A stretch of 64,000 bases of DNA, taken from assembly GCF_006170445.1 (NCBI RefSeq), contig NZ_VCNA01000004.1, positions 248,001 through 312,000 of the forward strand, given 5' to 3'. The stretch's first letter is position 1. The number at the start of each line of letters is the position of its first letter. Positions 8,060 through 16,242 of this stretch are shown piece after piece. Origin of the DNA: Brevibacillus dissolubilis (GTDB taxonomy: Bacteria > Bacillota > Bacilli > Brevibacillales > Brevibacillaceae). The notes under the pieces are model-generated. The model saw only the letters and a program-made list of their open reading frames with translations, was not told the DNA's origin and did no database searches. The translations under genes and the position numbers were made by a program.

Positions 8060-9391
8060 CTACAGACTGGCCCTTTGAAAACGGGAGGCAAGCGGATTCG
8101 CCGCAGGCGGAGCCTGTTCGTTAGACGTGTGGGACGAGGATGAGCCGAAAATCCCGGTACGGTCATAGTCTGGATGTTGATACAAGACATTTAGCACATC
8201 AATAAAACGGCGGACGATATCTCCAACCGTAAGATGATCTTCGGCACCGGGACGAGCCTGCATCGTTTGGATAAAACGGATGATCTCTTCATTAGATATG
8301 GTTTTTGGATAATCGTGGTGGGCGGCGTGTACGTCTTGGATTTTTTGGAGCAGGACAAAGGTCTCTTCGTTCTTGAGCGGTGTCAGCTTGATCACCGGCT
8401 GGGTGAGGTCACGGAACTGTTTGGTCTCATAGGGATTGGACTCCAGGCGCCTTTTTAACGCCCCATAGCTGAACAGTCCTCTTCGTTCATCCTCCAAAAA
8501 CTCCGGTGTGCCGCCAAGCGTGATGTACAGTCCATCCAGATTGCCCTGAAGCGTATCATTAAAGATTTTGAGGATGGTCTCGTAATTCTTTTCACGGGTG
8601 AGGGCATGTGTGATCTTATACAGGTTGATCGCCTCGTCAAAATTGACCACCAGCCCCGCATAGCCCACCTGTTTGACGAACTGGGACATGACTTTGATGT
8701 ATTCATAGTAGTTGCTGTCGTGGATGATCTCCCGTACGCCCAGATCTGCTCTCGCTTCTGTCTTAGAGGTATACTCCCCGCGAAGCCAGCGCAAGGCAGC
8801 ACGTTGCAGCTGCGTCTGATCATGGACGAAGCCATGGAAGTACTGGGTCAGGACTCTGGCAAAATCATAGCCCCCTGTCAGCTCATCCATGCGGGAGACG
8901 GTCTTGGTAATCTCTTTTTCCACATCCCGGATAAAATTCGGATCGTCAAAGGCAACAGAGCCGTAGTCATGCTCCTCTACCACCTTGGCCTGTACCTCAC
9001 TGATCCACTTATCGAGAATGGTAGGCAGTGCATTGCCCTCTGGCATCGTGGAGATGGACATGTTTTTCATCAGCTCGGTATAAATAGCCACCGCCTTGCC
9101 GTCCGTACCGTACAGACGGCGCTCGGGAGTAAAGTCTGCCTTGGTCACCACGAACTTTTCTTTAAACGCAATCTGTTGGATCAACGCTTGGATGAAGCTT
9201 TTGCCGCTGCCAAATGGGCCGATGAACAGCTTGATGATGGAAGCGCCTTTTTTGACATGTTCGAGATCGGTGAGAATCTGCCTGGCTTCTTCGGCTCTGC
9301 CCACCATGATATATTCCAGCCCTCTGCTCGGAACGACTCCGCCTGCGAGCGACTGTAGAATTGCCGTTGAATCTTTCCGTTTGATGTTCAT
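8060..9391 (-). CDS. P-loop ATPase, BrxD/DUF2791-like (SngB-like)
   Basis: A 443-residue ATPase. Walker A is GPFGSGKS (about residues 58-65), preceded by a segment (RGLEYIMVGRAEEARQIL) typical of the BrxD-type family. A Walker B-like strand GLVVNFDEA lies near residue 250. The start overlaps the end of the TerB gene by four bases (ATGA), so the two are coupled. In the inferred defence cassette this would be the NTP-driven module linking the TerB protein to the helicase. No nuclease motif is present. The first ATG of the frame fits the overlap best. Confidence 0.75.
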   Translation of the reverse strand: MNIKRKDSTAILQSLAGGVVPSRGLEYIMVGRAEEARQILTDLEHVKKGASIIKLFIGPFGSGKSFIQALIQQIAFKEKFVVTKADFTPERRLYGTDGKAVAIYTELMKNMSISTMPEGNALPTILDKWISEVQAKVVEEHDYGSVAFDDPNFIRDVEKEITKTVSRMDELTGGYDFARVLTQYFHGFVHDQTQLQRAALRWLRGEYTSKTEARADLGVREIIHDSNYYEYIKVMSQFVKQVGYAGLVVNFDEAINLYKITHALTREKNYETILKIFNDTLQGNLDGLYITLGGTPEFLEDERRGLFSYGALKRRLESNPYETKQFRDLTQPVIKLTPLKNEETFVLLQKIQDVHAAHHDYPKTISNEEIIRFIQTMQARPGAEDHLTVGDIVRRFIDVLNVLYQHPDYDRTGIFGSSSSHTSNEQAPPAANPLASRFQRASL

Positions 9392-11310
9392 CGGTCTGCA
9401 CCTGCTTTGATTTTGTCTAGGATGACTTCGTGCTCTTCGTAAATCTCGTATAGCTCTGCCGATGTATCAATCAGATTATCCCCGAGTGCTTCCATGGCCT
9501 TTTCATTTAAACTGTTGATAAACATACCAGGCAAGGCACCCTGGCTCTTGAGCCATTGATTGGCTTCAGTGAGCGGCCGCTCATAGTCTGTGAAACCCAA
9601 TAGGAACTTGATCTCAAGTGGAGCTAATGCCTGCAAGAAGCGATCGGTATCCTGCTTGTCGTTACGTGTCGGGGCGAAAAAGGCTGAGAAATCGTAGGCG
9701 GCTAAACCTGCTTCGGGAGTCTTTGGCTCGTGTGTGTGAACGCTTTCGATTTGATCGATTTGTTCCATTTGCTCTCTTTGTTCGAACAAGGACTGCAATT
9801 CTCCGCTTTCTTTTTGCAATCTCTCTACCCGTTCCATATCAAGCGAAAAGTTTGGGTGGTTCTTCGCCTCTGCGGGTTCTTCATCGTCTCTTGGTGGAAT
9901 CGGGCTGCCCGCCATCACAGGAGATTTTTTCTGTACGTTGACAAAACGGCCCCTCGATGCCGACACCGGGGTCTTTCCCTCTTTAATCGGATTGAAGTGG
10001 TCGATCAGCTTCTCCTTGAACCCTTCTGGGAGTTGGTCATAGTCCACCTTGATCTGGCGTTTCTCCCCGATCATGAGACGTGTCACATTTTCCGCCAGAC
10101 GGAGCAGGTTGGTCAGATCGTCCTGCATCGCTTCCGTAGGCTGGTAGACAATCGTATTCCAAAAGATTTCCTTTTTTCGAGCCGTTCTGCCCATCACGGC
10201 ACCGCGGAACAATGCTCTGTGCTCCTGGCGCTTCACTTCGATAAACCATCTGTCAGCAAGCCGGATTCCTGACTGCTCAAGCTCCTGCTTCAACAAGGGC
10301 AGACTCTCCTTGAATACCTTATAAATCTTCGTTTTATTGCCCCAGAAAAATTCCGTCTCTCTCGTTTTGCGCAGATACGGTTTCCAGAGTGTGATGGAGA
10401 TGGAGTTGAGCTGCTCTTCTTTTTCCAAAAAGGTCTGGTAGAAGCTGTTGACCTCACTGCCCCCGCCTGACATCCATTCATGAGCGAGCGCTTCTTCATC
10501 CAGCTCCAGCAGCAGGTCATAGATCCAATCCTTCAGATAGCCGCCTGCTCCGCGCAGCCGATCCTTGTAGTAGTCATGCAGTCTGACCAGCATGCTGACA
10601 TTGAAGGCAGCACTGCTGTTAAAAGAAAAATTGAGCAGTTCGTATGTAAAGAGAATCAGGTAGCTTAGGTCAGTCTCAAGGTAGTTACCACGCAGTGCCT
10701 GACCCCGCCAATAAAAGTACCAGCTCTTCTGTCTGGTATCCAGACGGTCAAAAGTCGTCCAGTAAGCTTGCAGAGGGATTGGAGCACTTGGCTTCTCCCC
10801 TTTTTCTTGGGAAAAACGGACCGAGTCTTTGACAAACTTGGGGTAGTTGGAGCTGACGATGATGGGTGATCCGTATTCGCTCGATTTGCGCTTTTTCGGA
10901 CGGACGATCTCCTCTATATCATCCAAAATGGCAAATGGAGTTTTCATGTGGGCATATTTCGGGAGGATAATGGCGGCTTCATCGTAAAAGATAGAATCTG
11001 TCAGGGTATCATCATTACGACCCGATCCATCCTCTTGTGACAGAAAACCATCGAATAATCCCCTGGAGGAGGAAGCTGGTTTCGGCTCTGTTGCAGGGGC
11101 TGCTTCTGCTGAGGCTGTCCCACTGGATGTGTAAGCGGCAAACAGGCTGGAGACCGCGTGAGACGGACCCGTATCTTGCGCGATCTGCTTCGTGGTGCTT
11201 TCTGGTTTGGCTGTATCATGGGTTTGTTCATATGTATGGAATGACGAGGCTTGATCGGAGCTGCTTGGATCCTTTTTCATGGAATTCATCCATTTTTCAA
11301 TAAATGACAT
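9388..11310 (-). CDS. TerB-domain protein (SngA-like)
   Basis: A 640-residue protein, first gene of the three-gene operon. Residues 1-110 are low-complexity and rich in Ser/Thr/Ala/Gln, probably disordered. A TerB-N-like region follows from about residue 180 (WTTFDRLDTRQKSWYFYWRG, then ETDLSYLILFTYELLNF). A second low-complexity linker (about 450-540) precedes a TerB-C-like end (FLLGFTDYERPLTEANQWLK). TerB-N/TerB-C proteins occur in stress and phage-defence loci. The exact biochemical role is unknown. No catalytic motif is visible. Confidence 0.7.
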   Translation of the reverse strand: MSFIEKWMNSMKKDPSSSDQASSFHTYEQTHDTAKPESTTKQIAQDTGPSHAVSSLFAAYTSSGTASAEAAPATEPKPASSSRGLFDGFLSQEDGSGRNDDTLTDSIFYDEAAIILPKYAHMKTPFAILDDIEEIVRPKKRKSSEYGSPIIVSSNYPKFVKDSVRFSQEKGEKPSAPIPLQAYWTTFDRLDTRQKSWYFYWRGQALRGNYLETDLSYLILFTYELLNFSFNSSAAFNVSMLVRLHDYYKDRLRGAGGYLKDWIYDLLLELDEEALAHEWMSGGGSEVNSFYQTFLEKEEQLNSISITLWKPYLRKTRETEFFWGNKTKIYKVFKESLPLLKQELEQSGIRLADRWFIEVKRQEHRALFRGAVMGRTARKKEIFWNTIVYQPTEAMQDDLTNLLRLAENVTRLMIGEKRQIKVDYDQLPEGFKEKLIDHFNPIKEGKTPVSASRGRFVNVQKKSPVMAGSPIPPRDDEEPAEAKNHPNFSLDMERVERLQKESGELQSLFEQREQMEQIDQIESVHTHEPKTPEAGLAAYDFSAFFAPTRNDKQDTDRFLQALAPLEIKFLLGFTDYERPLTEANQWLKSQGALPGMFINSLNEKAMEALGDNLIDTSAELYEIYEEHEVILDKIKAGADR

Positions 11311-11392
11311 ATCAAACCACCCTAGCCTAATAAAATAATTTTTGACTGCTATTATTATCCAATGTTTTCATGTAATTCACAATATGACAGTT

Positions 11393-11441
11393 AGAAAATA
11401 AAAAGCTTCCGCCAGGTTCGCCAAAGACGTTCCAGCGGAAG
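11393..11441 (-). terminator. terminator after the chemotaxis receptor gene
   Basis: On the minus strand a CTTCCGC...GCGGAAG stem (11435-11441 with 11406-11412) is followed by CTTTTTATTTT. Confidence 0.7.
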
Positions 11442-11457
11442 ATTTCGGTGGTTGGAT

Positions 11458-13143
11458 TTATACTTTGAATCTGCCGATCATCTGTTGCAGTTCATCTGCC
11501 ATATCGGACAATGCCACAGCAGATGCCGTGACTTCCTCCATCGTTGCCAATTGCTCTTCAGTGGCGGCCGTTACCTCACCGGAGCCAGATGCGGTCGAGC
11601 TGGTTGTCGCAGCAATCTGGTCAATCGCTCCAACGACTTGTGCCATGCCTTCTGCCATGTGGCGGGAACCTGTGGATACCTCCCGAATCTGCTCAGCCAC
11701 GGCTTGCACAGAACGCTCAATCTTGGCAAAAATCTCACCGGTAGATGTAACGAGCTCAATACTCTCGGTAACTTCCTGCTTTCCGGACTCCATCGTCGTC
11801 ACCGCATCCGCGGTCTCTTGCTGGATCGCCGCAATCTGCCTAGCGATCTGGCTTGCGGATTGGGAAGACTGTTCGGCCAGCTTGCGCACCTCATCGGCTA
11901 CGACTGAGAAGCCGCGGCCTTGTTCGCCTGCCCGTGCCGCCTCAATCGCTGCATTAAGCGCCAGCAGATTGGTCTGCGCCGCGATCCCAGAGATGACATC
12001 GACAATCTGTCCAATCTCTTGTGAGCGCACCCCCAGCCCTTTGACCACGTCTGTCAGATGGTTCATCGTCTGATTCACCGTTCCGACCTGTACCACAGCT
12101 GTCTGCATTCCTTCATTGCCCGTATGTGCCATCTGTGCCGCTTGCAGGGCGGTTGCCGAAGTCGTCTCGGCATGGTCGGCCATCCGCTCAACAGTGGAGA
12201 AAAGCTCACTTATCGTCCTAGACCCTCTCTCCACACTGTCCACCTGCTGCTCGGTTCCCTGGGCCATATCCTGGATACGGTCCGCGATCTGCTCTGTCGC
12301 CTTGGAGGTCTGTTCGGCGCTCGCTGTCAGCTCTTCTGCGGAAGCCGCTACCTGCTCAGCATTGGATCGTACCTGCAGGATCAAGTTACGCAGGTTGGCA
12401 AGCATCTGGTTGAACGACTGGCTCAGCTCCCCCACCTCGTCTTGCGTCTTCACCTGCAGCTCTTTTGTCAGGTCTCCTTCCCCTTCGGCAATCTCTTTCA
12501 TCTGGAGATTCACCTGTTGGATCGGTCTTGCAATCGAACGGTAGAGCCACACACCGATGCATACGCCTAAGACAACGGCTACACCGGTAATCACCCATTC
12601 AAGTGCGGTCATCATACTCTCAGCAGAAGCCTGTGCCGTTAAATCGCTTACATGTTTCTGTTCTAGCTCTTCTATATATCCTTTCACATCTTCATCCAAA
12701 GCTTTTCGGGCCGACCGTTCTTCGCCAAAATGCAAAGAGACCGCCTCTTCCCGCTTCCCCGCTTGATAGGATTGGCGGGCATGCTCACTAGCTTTTAGGA
12801 AGGTGTCGAATTCCTCTTTCATCGCTGCAATGCGGTCTTTCTGTGTGGGATCCTCGATCATGGCCGTTAATTCAGCAAAATAACCGTTGACCTCATTCGC
12901 TTTCTCTTTTATCTCGTCCGTAAACTGGCTGTCCCCTTGTAGCAGATAGGCCCGCTCATCGTTGGAAATACCAGTGATCCGGAACTGAATGGCTTTCATC
13001 AGGTAGGCGATTTCTTGACCCTTGATGATCTCTTGGTATGTCGCCCTTATTTTGTTGGTAAAAAACAGATTGTTAGACGTAAGACCGAGAATGATGGCTA
13101 GCATAATTCCAATGGTCAGGATCACTTTTCCTCTAATCTTCAT
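11458..13143 (-). CDS. methyl-accepting chemotaxis protein
   Basis: A 561-residue transmembrane chemoreceptor. TM1 covers about residues 5-28. A helical periplasm-side (four-helix-bundle-like) sensor covers about 30-180, TM2 about 183-201 ([18 protein letters not shown]), then a HAMP domain ([20 protein letters not shown]). The signalling tip is the conserved hairpin with [16 protein letters not shown] and [16 protein letters not shown]. Such proteins control the CheA kinase and so flagellar rotation. The ligand is not predictable. It is a single-gene unit in the same orientation as the defence operon but with its own terminator. Confidence 0.93.
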   Translation of the reverse strand: MKIRGKVILTIGIMLAIILGLTSNNLFFTNKIRATYQEIIKGQEIAYLMKAIQFRITGISNDERAYLLQGDSQFTDEIKEKANEVNGYFAELTAMIEDPTQKDRIAAMKEEFDTFLKASEHARQSYQAGKREEAVSLHFGEERSARKALDEDVKGYIEELEQKHVSDLTAQASAESMMTALEWVITGVAVVLGVCIGVWLYRSIARPIQQVNLQMKEIAEGEGDLTKELQVKTQDEVGELSQSFNQMLANLRNLILQVRSNAEQVAASAEELTASAEQTSKATEQIADRIQDMAQGTEQQVDSVERGSRTISELFSTVERMADHAETTSATALQAAQMAHTGNEGMQTAVVQVGTVNQTMNHLTDVVKGLGVRSQEIGQIVDVISGIAAQTNLLALNAAIEAARAGEQGRGFSVVADEVRKLAEQSSQSASQIARQIAAIQQETADAVTTMESGKQEVTESIELVTSTGEIFAKIERSVQAVAEQIREVSTGSRHMAEGMAQVVGAIDQIAATTSSTASGSGEVTAATEEQLATMEEVTASAVALSDMADELQQMIGRFKV

Positions 13144-13293
13144 CCAGGGATTCGTCCTCTCGTCGTGGCTGTGGTGTTGGTGTGGTGGTGTTGCGTTATT
13201 TCTATATAAGTTACCGGAATTAAGTTGGACGAAACATTTAAGGTAAAGATACTTAGTAGGTTGGAGAAAAGCCCCGTTTTGAGATTAGAACCG

Positions 13294-13339
13294 ATCTTAC
13301 GGACAGGTTGCCTACGTGTTACTCACCCGTCCGCCGCTA
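13294..13339 (-). pseudogene. fragment of 16S rRNA (about 45 bp)
   Basis: On the minus strand this reads TAGCGGCGGACGGGTGAGTA followed by ACACGTAGGCAACCTG and CCGTAAGATCGG. That is the highly conserved 16S rRNA stretch at about E. coli positions 100-145. The flanks on both sides are not 16S. It is an isolated rDNA scrap within a 600-bp non-coding stretch, with no 23S or tRNA nearby. Confidence 0.75.
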
Positions 13340-13410
13340 GTTGGGGATCTAGACTGTGTAAGTAATCGATTGGGTCTGGGAGGTTGAACAAGAATATCAA
13401 CAACGGGGAT

Positions 13411-13773
13411 TCAGGAAGATTGTTTCTGTGGCAATGTCAGTAGGTTATGGTTCCAGAGGGAGAGTACGACATCGATCTGGTGGTTATGTACGATTCCACT
13501 GCCGTTCGTGGCATATTGCCATAAGTCTTTTTTATCGAGTAGAAGATCGGGATGGTTTTGGATCGCTTCGATGATGCGTAACGCGTAGGCTTTATTTTTT
13601 TGAGACTTGCAGTAGCTGCCTGGATGAATGTTAGTTACTAGTCCTTCTTCACAAAGTCCCAGGAATGCGTTTTTGGGGCAGCCTTTCTTTTGGGAGCTGG
13701 TTCCGTGGCCGAATATGTCGGTGGCTGCTATGGACCATGCTTCTGTGGGGGTCTTGGCGTTGTTGATAAGTGC
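13411..13773 (-). pseudogene. 5'-truncated DUF6979-like gene remnant
   Basis: A minus-strand frame reads about 115 residues with no start codon: LINNAKTPTEAWSIAATDIF, then FGHGTSSQKKGCPKNAFLGL, CEEGLVTNIHPGSYCKSQKN and finally DVVLSLWNHN before TGA at 13411. The motif set GTSSQKKGCPK-AFLGLCEEGLV matches what I recall of the small DUF6979 family, whose members begin about 10-15 residues earlier. The missing N-terminus is replaced by the terminator of the neighbouring gene (13774-13805), so the 5' end was lost at a junction. Function of the family is unknown. Confidence 0.6.
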
Positions 13774-13805
13774 AAAAAAGACACAACGCTGATTGCGCTG
13801 TGTCT
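13774..13805 (-). terminator. terminator of the 13.8 kb membrane-protein gene
   Basis: Minus strand: AGACACAGCGC-AATCA-GCGTTGTGTCT followed by TTTTTTG; one mismatch in 11 bp. It abuts the truncated DUF6979-like frame. Confidence 0.8.
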
Positions 13806-13813
13806 GATCTGTT

Positions 13814-14152
13814 TTATACCAACAATATCATTACATATGCTGTCAATATAATCAAAGATCCCCCCATGAGAGCAGGTATCATTCTACCTCTAACCGTAAA
13901 CATGAAAGTAAGAAACATCAGAATAATGCCCACTATACTCAAAACAAACGCCATTAGCGTGGTTGGACCCCCGCCCCATGCCGATACAAGTGGATAAACA
14001 CTACCGATCAGAAGCGAACCGAATAGATAACGCCGTCTTTGTGCTGACATGTTCTGCAGAGACCCTATCGGAAAGAGAAACGGCACCAAAATAAAAAGAA
14101 ATACGACTACGGGGAACCATTTTGTCCAATCGAACACATCCATCGTTAACAC
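13814..14152 (-). CDS. small four-helix membrane protein, unknown
   Basis: 112 residues, almost entirely hydrophobic. Predicted helices lie at about 12-29, 43-57, 64-86 and 91-112, separated by a basic loop (QRRRY) and another (VRGR). I do not recognise it. It follows the interrupted secreted-protein gene by 20 bases in the same orientation, so the two may be co-transcribed. A membrane protein next to a small secreted protein could be an immunity or export partner; this is inference only. Confidence 0.55.
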   Translation of the reverse strand: MLTMDVFDWTKWFPVVVFLFILVPFLFPIGSLQNMSAQRRRYLFGSLLIGSVYPLVSAWGGGPTTLMAFVLSIVGIILMFLTFMFTVRGRMIPALMGGSLIILTAYVMILLV

Positions 14153-14172
14153 GTTCCCTTCTCAGTATATAC

Positions 14173-14919
14173 CTAACCGCATTGTGAACTAACCCAAAAA
14201 GGCAATGAACCTCCGTACGTGTAACGGAATATTACCCCACACCCTTCTGCATTTGCGTAAGAAATCGCATTTGAACCAATAGCCATGATAGCAAAAACAA
14301 AACTTGTAATCGTAGCAGGTACTTGCAATCCCGGAATCGCAAATGCAGTAATTGCTGCCCCTACGCTCGCAGCAGTTGCACCTCCGCCGATTAAGGCGGA
14401 AAGTTTATTAGCTTTACATGAATCCATATAAACATCTTTTCCATACCATCTGGAAATCGTCTTATTAGAACCACTACAGCTTGGTTTCACCACCATAATG
14501 GAAAAGCTATCGGAAGATTGGATATGCCCTTTTATTTTTTGTAAATCGCTGACTGTCTGATTAATTAGTTTTTCCGGTAATCCACTTTGTCGAGCCTTCT
14601 TTGCATCAAAGTTCAGGTTTCCATTTTCAAATTTCATATGCGGCGACAACCATTCAATTTCTTGTATCAGTTGATTATGTTGGGCCACTTCACTTGAAAT
14701 GCGGTAGATTTCATCTTGAGACAACCCTATATACTGGGCCTTCTTCTGATCGACGATGTACCTGTTTTTCTTTATTTTAACAACTTGCTCCCAATTCATA
14801 CCTTGCTACTGAGAATCAGGGATGACTTTGTCGGCCGCATAAGTGGAGGAGATATTCATACCAAATGACAAGGATACACACAGGATAAATGCTGTCATAA
14901 TAGAAATGAGCTTTCTCAA
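14173..14919 (-). pseudogene. secreted protein gene interrupted by an in-frame TAG
   Basis: A TTG at 14919 behind AGGGAGGTTCACC opens a clear signal peptide (MRKLISIMTAFILCVSLSFG, ending near TYAADK). After 37 codons the frame meets TAG at 14806-14808, then continues in the same frame through CAA GGT ATG as a 208-residue chain (from 14799). That chain is a helical region, then a Gly/Ala-rich hydrophobic hairpin (IGGGATAASVGAAITAF) and a cysteine-containing end (GCGVIFRYTYGG). The intact protein would be secreted, about 248 residues. No ribosome site precedes the ATG at 14799. So this is either a nonsense-inactivated gene, a read-through case, or a sequencing error. The family is unrecognised; the tail resembles small secreted bacteriocin-like proteins only in general character. 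Confidence 0.6.
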
Positions 14920-15046
14920 GGTGAACCTCCCTACGATTTATTAGCTACGTTAATATATCAAACACAATTCACCTATTGGTATATTAAAATAATGGCAGGG
15001 AGACTCGTAATCCGTTAACAATTCTTTTGTAATTCCTCTCCAAATC

Positions 15047-15082
15047 AAAAAGCGCGACCTACACATTCGTGTAAATCGCGCA
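15047..15082 (-). terminator. terminator beyond the tRNA fragment
   Basis: Minus strand: GCGCGA (15076-15081) pairs with TCGCGC (15052-15057), with an inner TACAC/GTGTA stem, followed by TTTTT. It lies directly downstream of the tRNA 3' half, as expected for the original tRNA transcript end. Confidence 0.65.
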
Positions 15083-15097
15083 TCATCGTCTTATGTA

Positions 15098-15142
15098 TGG
15101 TGATCCGGACTGGGTTCGAACCAGCGACCCCCACCCTGTCAA
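15098..15142 (-). tRNA. 3' half of tRNA-Val(GAC), attachment-site remnant
   Basis: On the minus strand the sequence fits canonical tRNA numbering from position 32 to the end. It reads anticodon loop TTGACAG (GAC, valine), stem GGTGG, variable GGGTC, T-stem GCTGG, T-loop TTCGAAC, CCAGT, acceptor strand CCGGATC, discriminator A and CCA. The 5' half (acceptor, D-arm, 5' anticodon stem) is absent. Upstream sequence is unrelated. A tRNA cut at the anticodon loop is the classic product of tyrosine-integrase insertion. Because the 3' end points to lower coordinates, the inserted element should lie to the right, with the intact tRNA at its far end, outside the window. Confidence 0.75.
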
Positions 15143-15260
15143 TTTGATGCGGTATGTTTCCACTGGTTTCGCTTAGTGGTGAAAAAGGCTTTGTAGCGCG
15201 GTTTTTGCCACTTTCATATGTTGTTTGGTTCCGTCTAATTTTTATGTTTTTCCCTATTCC

Positions 15261-15289
15261 GTGGTCAAAATGTGGTCAAGATGTGGTCA
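15261..15289. repeat. three GTGGTCA repeats, 11-bp period
   Basis: GTGGTCA occurs at 15261-15267, 15272-15278 and 15283-15289. They sit 120 bp inside the tRNA-derived attachment copy, in the position where arm-type integrase/excisionase sites are usually found. Function is inferred. Confidence 0.45.
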
Positions 15290-15323
15290 GTTTGTGGGCA
15301 GAAGCAAGTCAGGCAATCAGGCA

Positions 15324-15354
15324 CAAAAAAAGCATGACGCAAAACGCGCCATGC
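15324..15354 (-). terminator. terminator after the first element gene
   Basis: Minus strand GCATGGCGC-GTTTT-GCGTCATGC with one mismatch, followed by seven Ts. It is 15 bases beyond the stop of the 15,369-15,671 gene. Confidence 0.8.
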
Positions 15355-15368
15355 CCCGATCCTAAATC

Positions 15369-15671
15369 TCACCAAAACATATTCAAATTCTTATAATACT
15401 CAAACTTACCTGCCTGACGTAACTCCCGAACTTTTGATGCAATGGTAGCCTCGGTCCTTCCCAGAGCAAGAGCCATCGTCCGAACGGAATCATACTCATA
15501 AAACTTACACATATATTCCAACTCTTCTATGGAGAAACGCTTACCGTGGTTGGGGTGAAACTCAGGATGGTATTTCATTCTCCCCTGTTCATCATACTCA
15601 ATTCCCTCGTCATGTTCGATCTCCACAAAAGCTTCTTCCCCATGAACGATTTCATTTGGATTCATCTCCAT
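15369..15671 (-). CDS. small helix-turn-helix (Myb/SANT-like) protein
   Basis: 100 residues. The N-terminus is acidic; residues about 45-95 (RFSIEELEYMCKFYEYDSVR then TMALALGRTEATIASKVREL) form a Myb/SANT-like or resolvase-like helix-turn-helix with a conserved G-R-T-E-x-T-I-x-x-K recognition segment. Similar small DNA-binding proteins sit at the end of phage and ICE early operons. It is the last gene of a minus-strand run that starts near 24.9 kb. Possible roles are local transcriptional control or excision; neither is shown. Confidence 0.6.
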   Translation of the reverse strand: MEMNPNEIVHGEEAFVEIEHDEGIEYDEQGRMKYHPEFHPNHGKRFSIEELEYMCKFYEYDSVRTMALALGRTEATIASKVRELRQAGKFEYYKNLNMFW

Positions 15672-15677
15672 ATGGAA

Positions 15678-15851
15678 TCACCTCCCTAACGCCCCTGCTA
15701 CCGCGATTAGTCTACGAAGATGATCATGTGTGTACAGCTTGAGAAGTTCCAGCTTTCCAAATCTCTCCGCTCCCAACAGCAAAATACCAACAAGGGTGCA
15801 ATAACCCCCCTTCTTCACGAGCCTGATTAAAAAACGCTGCTTTCCGTTCAT
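15678..15851 (-). CDS. small hypothetical protein, 57 aa
   Basis: The frame opens at 15944 inside the upstream gene, but the ATG at 15851 follows AAAAGGAGG with nine bases of spacing. The product is basic with one hydrophobic segment (GGYCTLVGILLLGAE). It lies seven bases upstream of the helix-turn-helix gene. Family not recognised. Confidence 0.4.
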   Translation of the reverse strand: MNGKQRFLIRLVKKGGYCTLVGILLLGAERFGKLELLKLYTHDHLRRLIAVAGALGR

Positions 15852-15867
15852 CTTCTCAGCCTCCTTT

Positions 15868-16239
15868 TCATGCCTTCTTCTTTCTCCCATCGAAGACTTT
15901 GCTCGTCTCCACTTTCTCCCCGTAAAGAGCCAGCTTATCTTCACTCCAGTTGGTGAGCTTTTTCAAATCCGATGTAGATGGTTTGAGGATCGCCCAGGGC
16001 GTTACCCCTACTTCTAAAAAAGCATCCATCGCCAATTGATGCAGGTTGTCCGGGGTGAACTGCCACTCCGTTCGCGGGTAAAAATCCCACACATGGCTGT
16101 CTACCTCAATGGGACCTAGTTCCCGGACATAGGCTTTCATCTGTTCCTTCATTTGTTTGAGTGCCGCTTCGGCTCGCCAGATTTCTTTGGCTAGTTGTTC
16201 GGCTTGTTTCTTTTTCAATTCTTGAATCGCAACAGCCAT
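15868..16239 (-). CDS. phage/plasmid-type hypothetical protein, 123 aa
   Basis: Residues 1-40 are a charged helix (IQELKKKQAEQLAKEIWRAE) that could form a coiled coil. The rest is a small alpha/beta domain (SHVWDFYPRTEWQFTPDNL, then LYGEKVETSKVFDGRKKK). Its stop is three bases from the next gene's start region, so the operon is tight. Proteins of this layout are common in phage recombination modules next to RecB-like nucleases, as here. No function assigned. Confidence 0.5.
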   Translation of the reverse strand: MAVAIQELKKKQAEQLAKEIWRAEAALKQMKEQMKAYVRELGPIEVDSHVWDFYPRTEWQFTPDNLHQLAMDAFLEVGVTPWAILKPSTSDLKKLTNWSEDKLALYGEKVETSKVFDGRKKKA

Positions 16240-16242
16240 TGG

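Noticed and set aside
5913-9391. Classification of the ATPase and helicase as part of a full BREX system
   Set aside because: No PglX methylase, PglZ phosphatase or BrxC/PglY gene is present within reach; the TerB partner fits Shango better.
15098-15142. A functional tRNA-Val gene
   Set aside because: The entire 5' half is missing upstream, so it cannot fold into a tRNA; it is kept as an attachment remnant.
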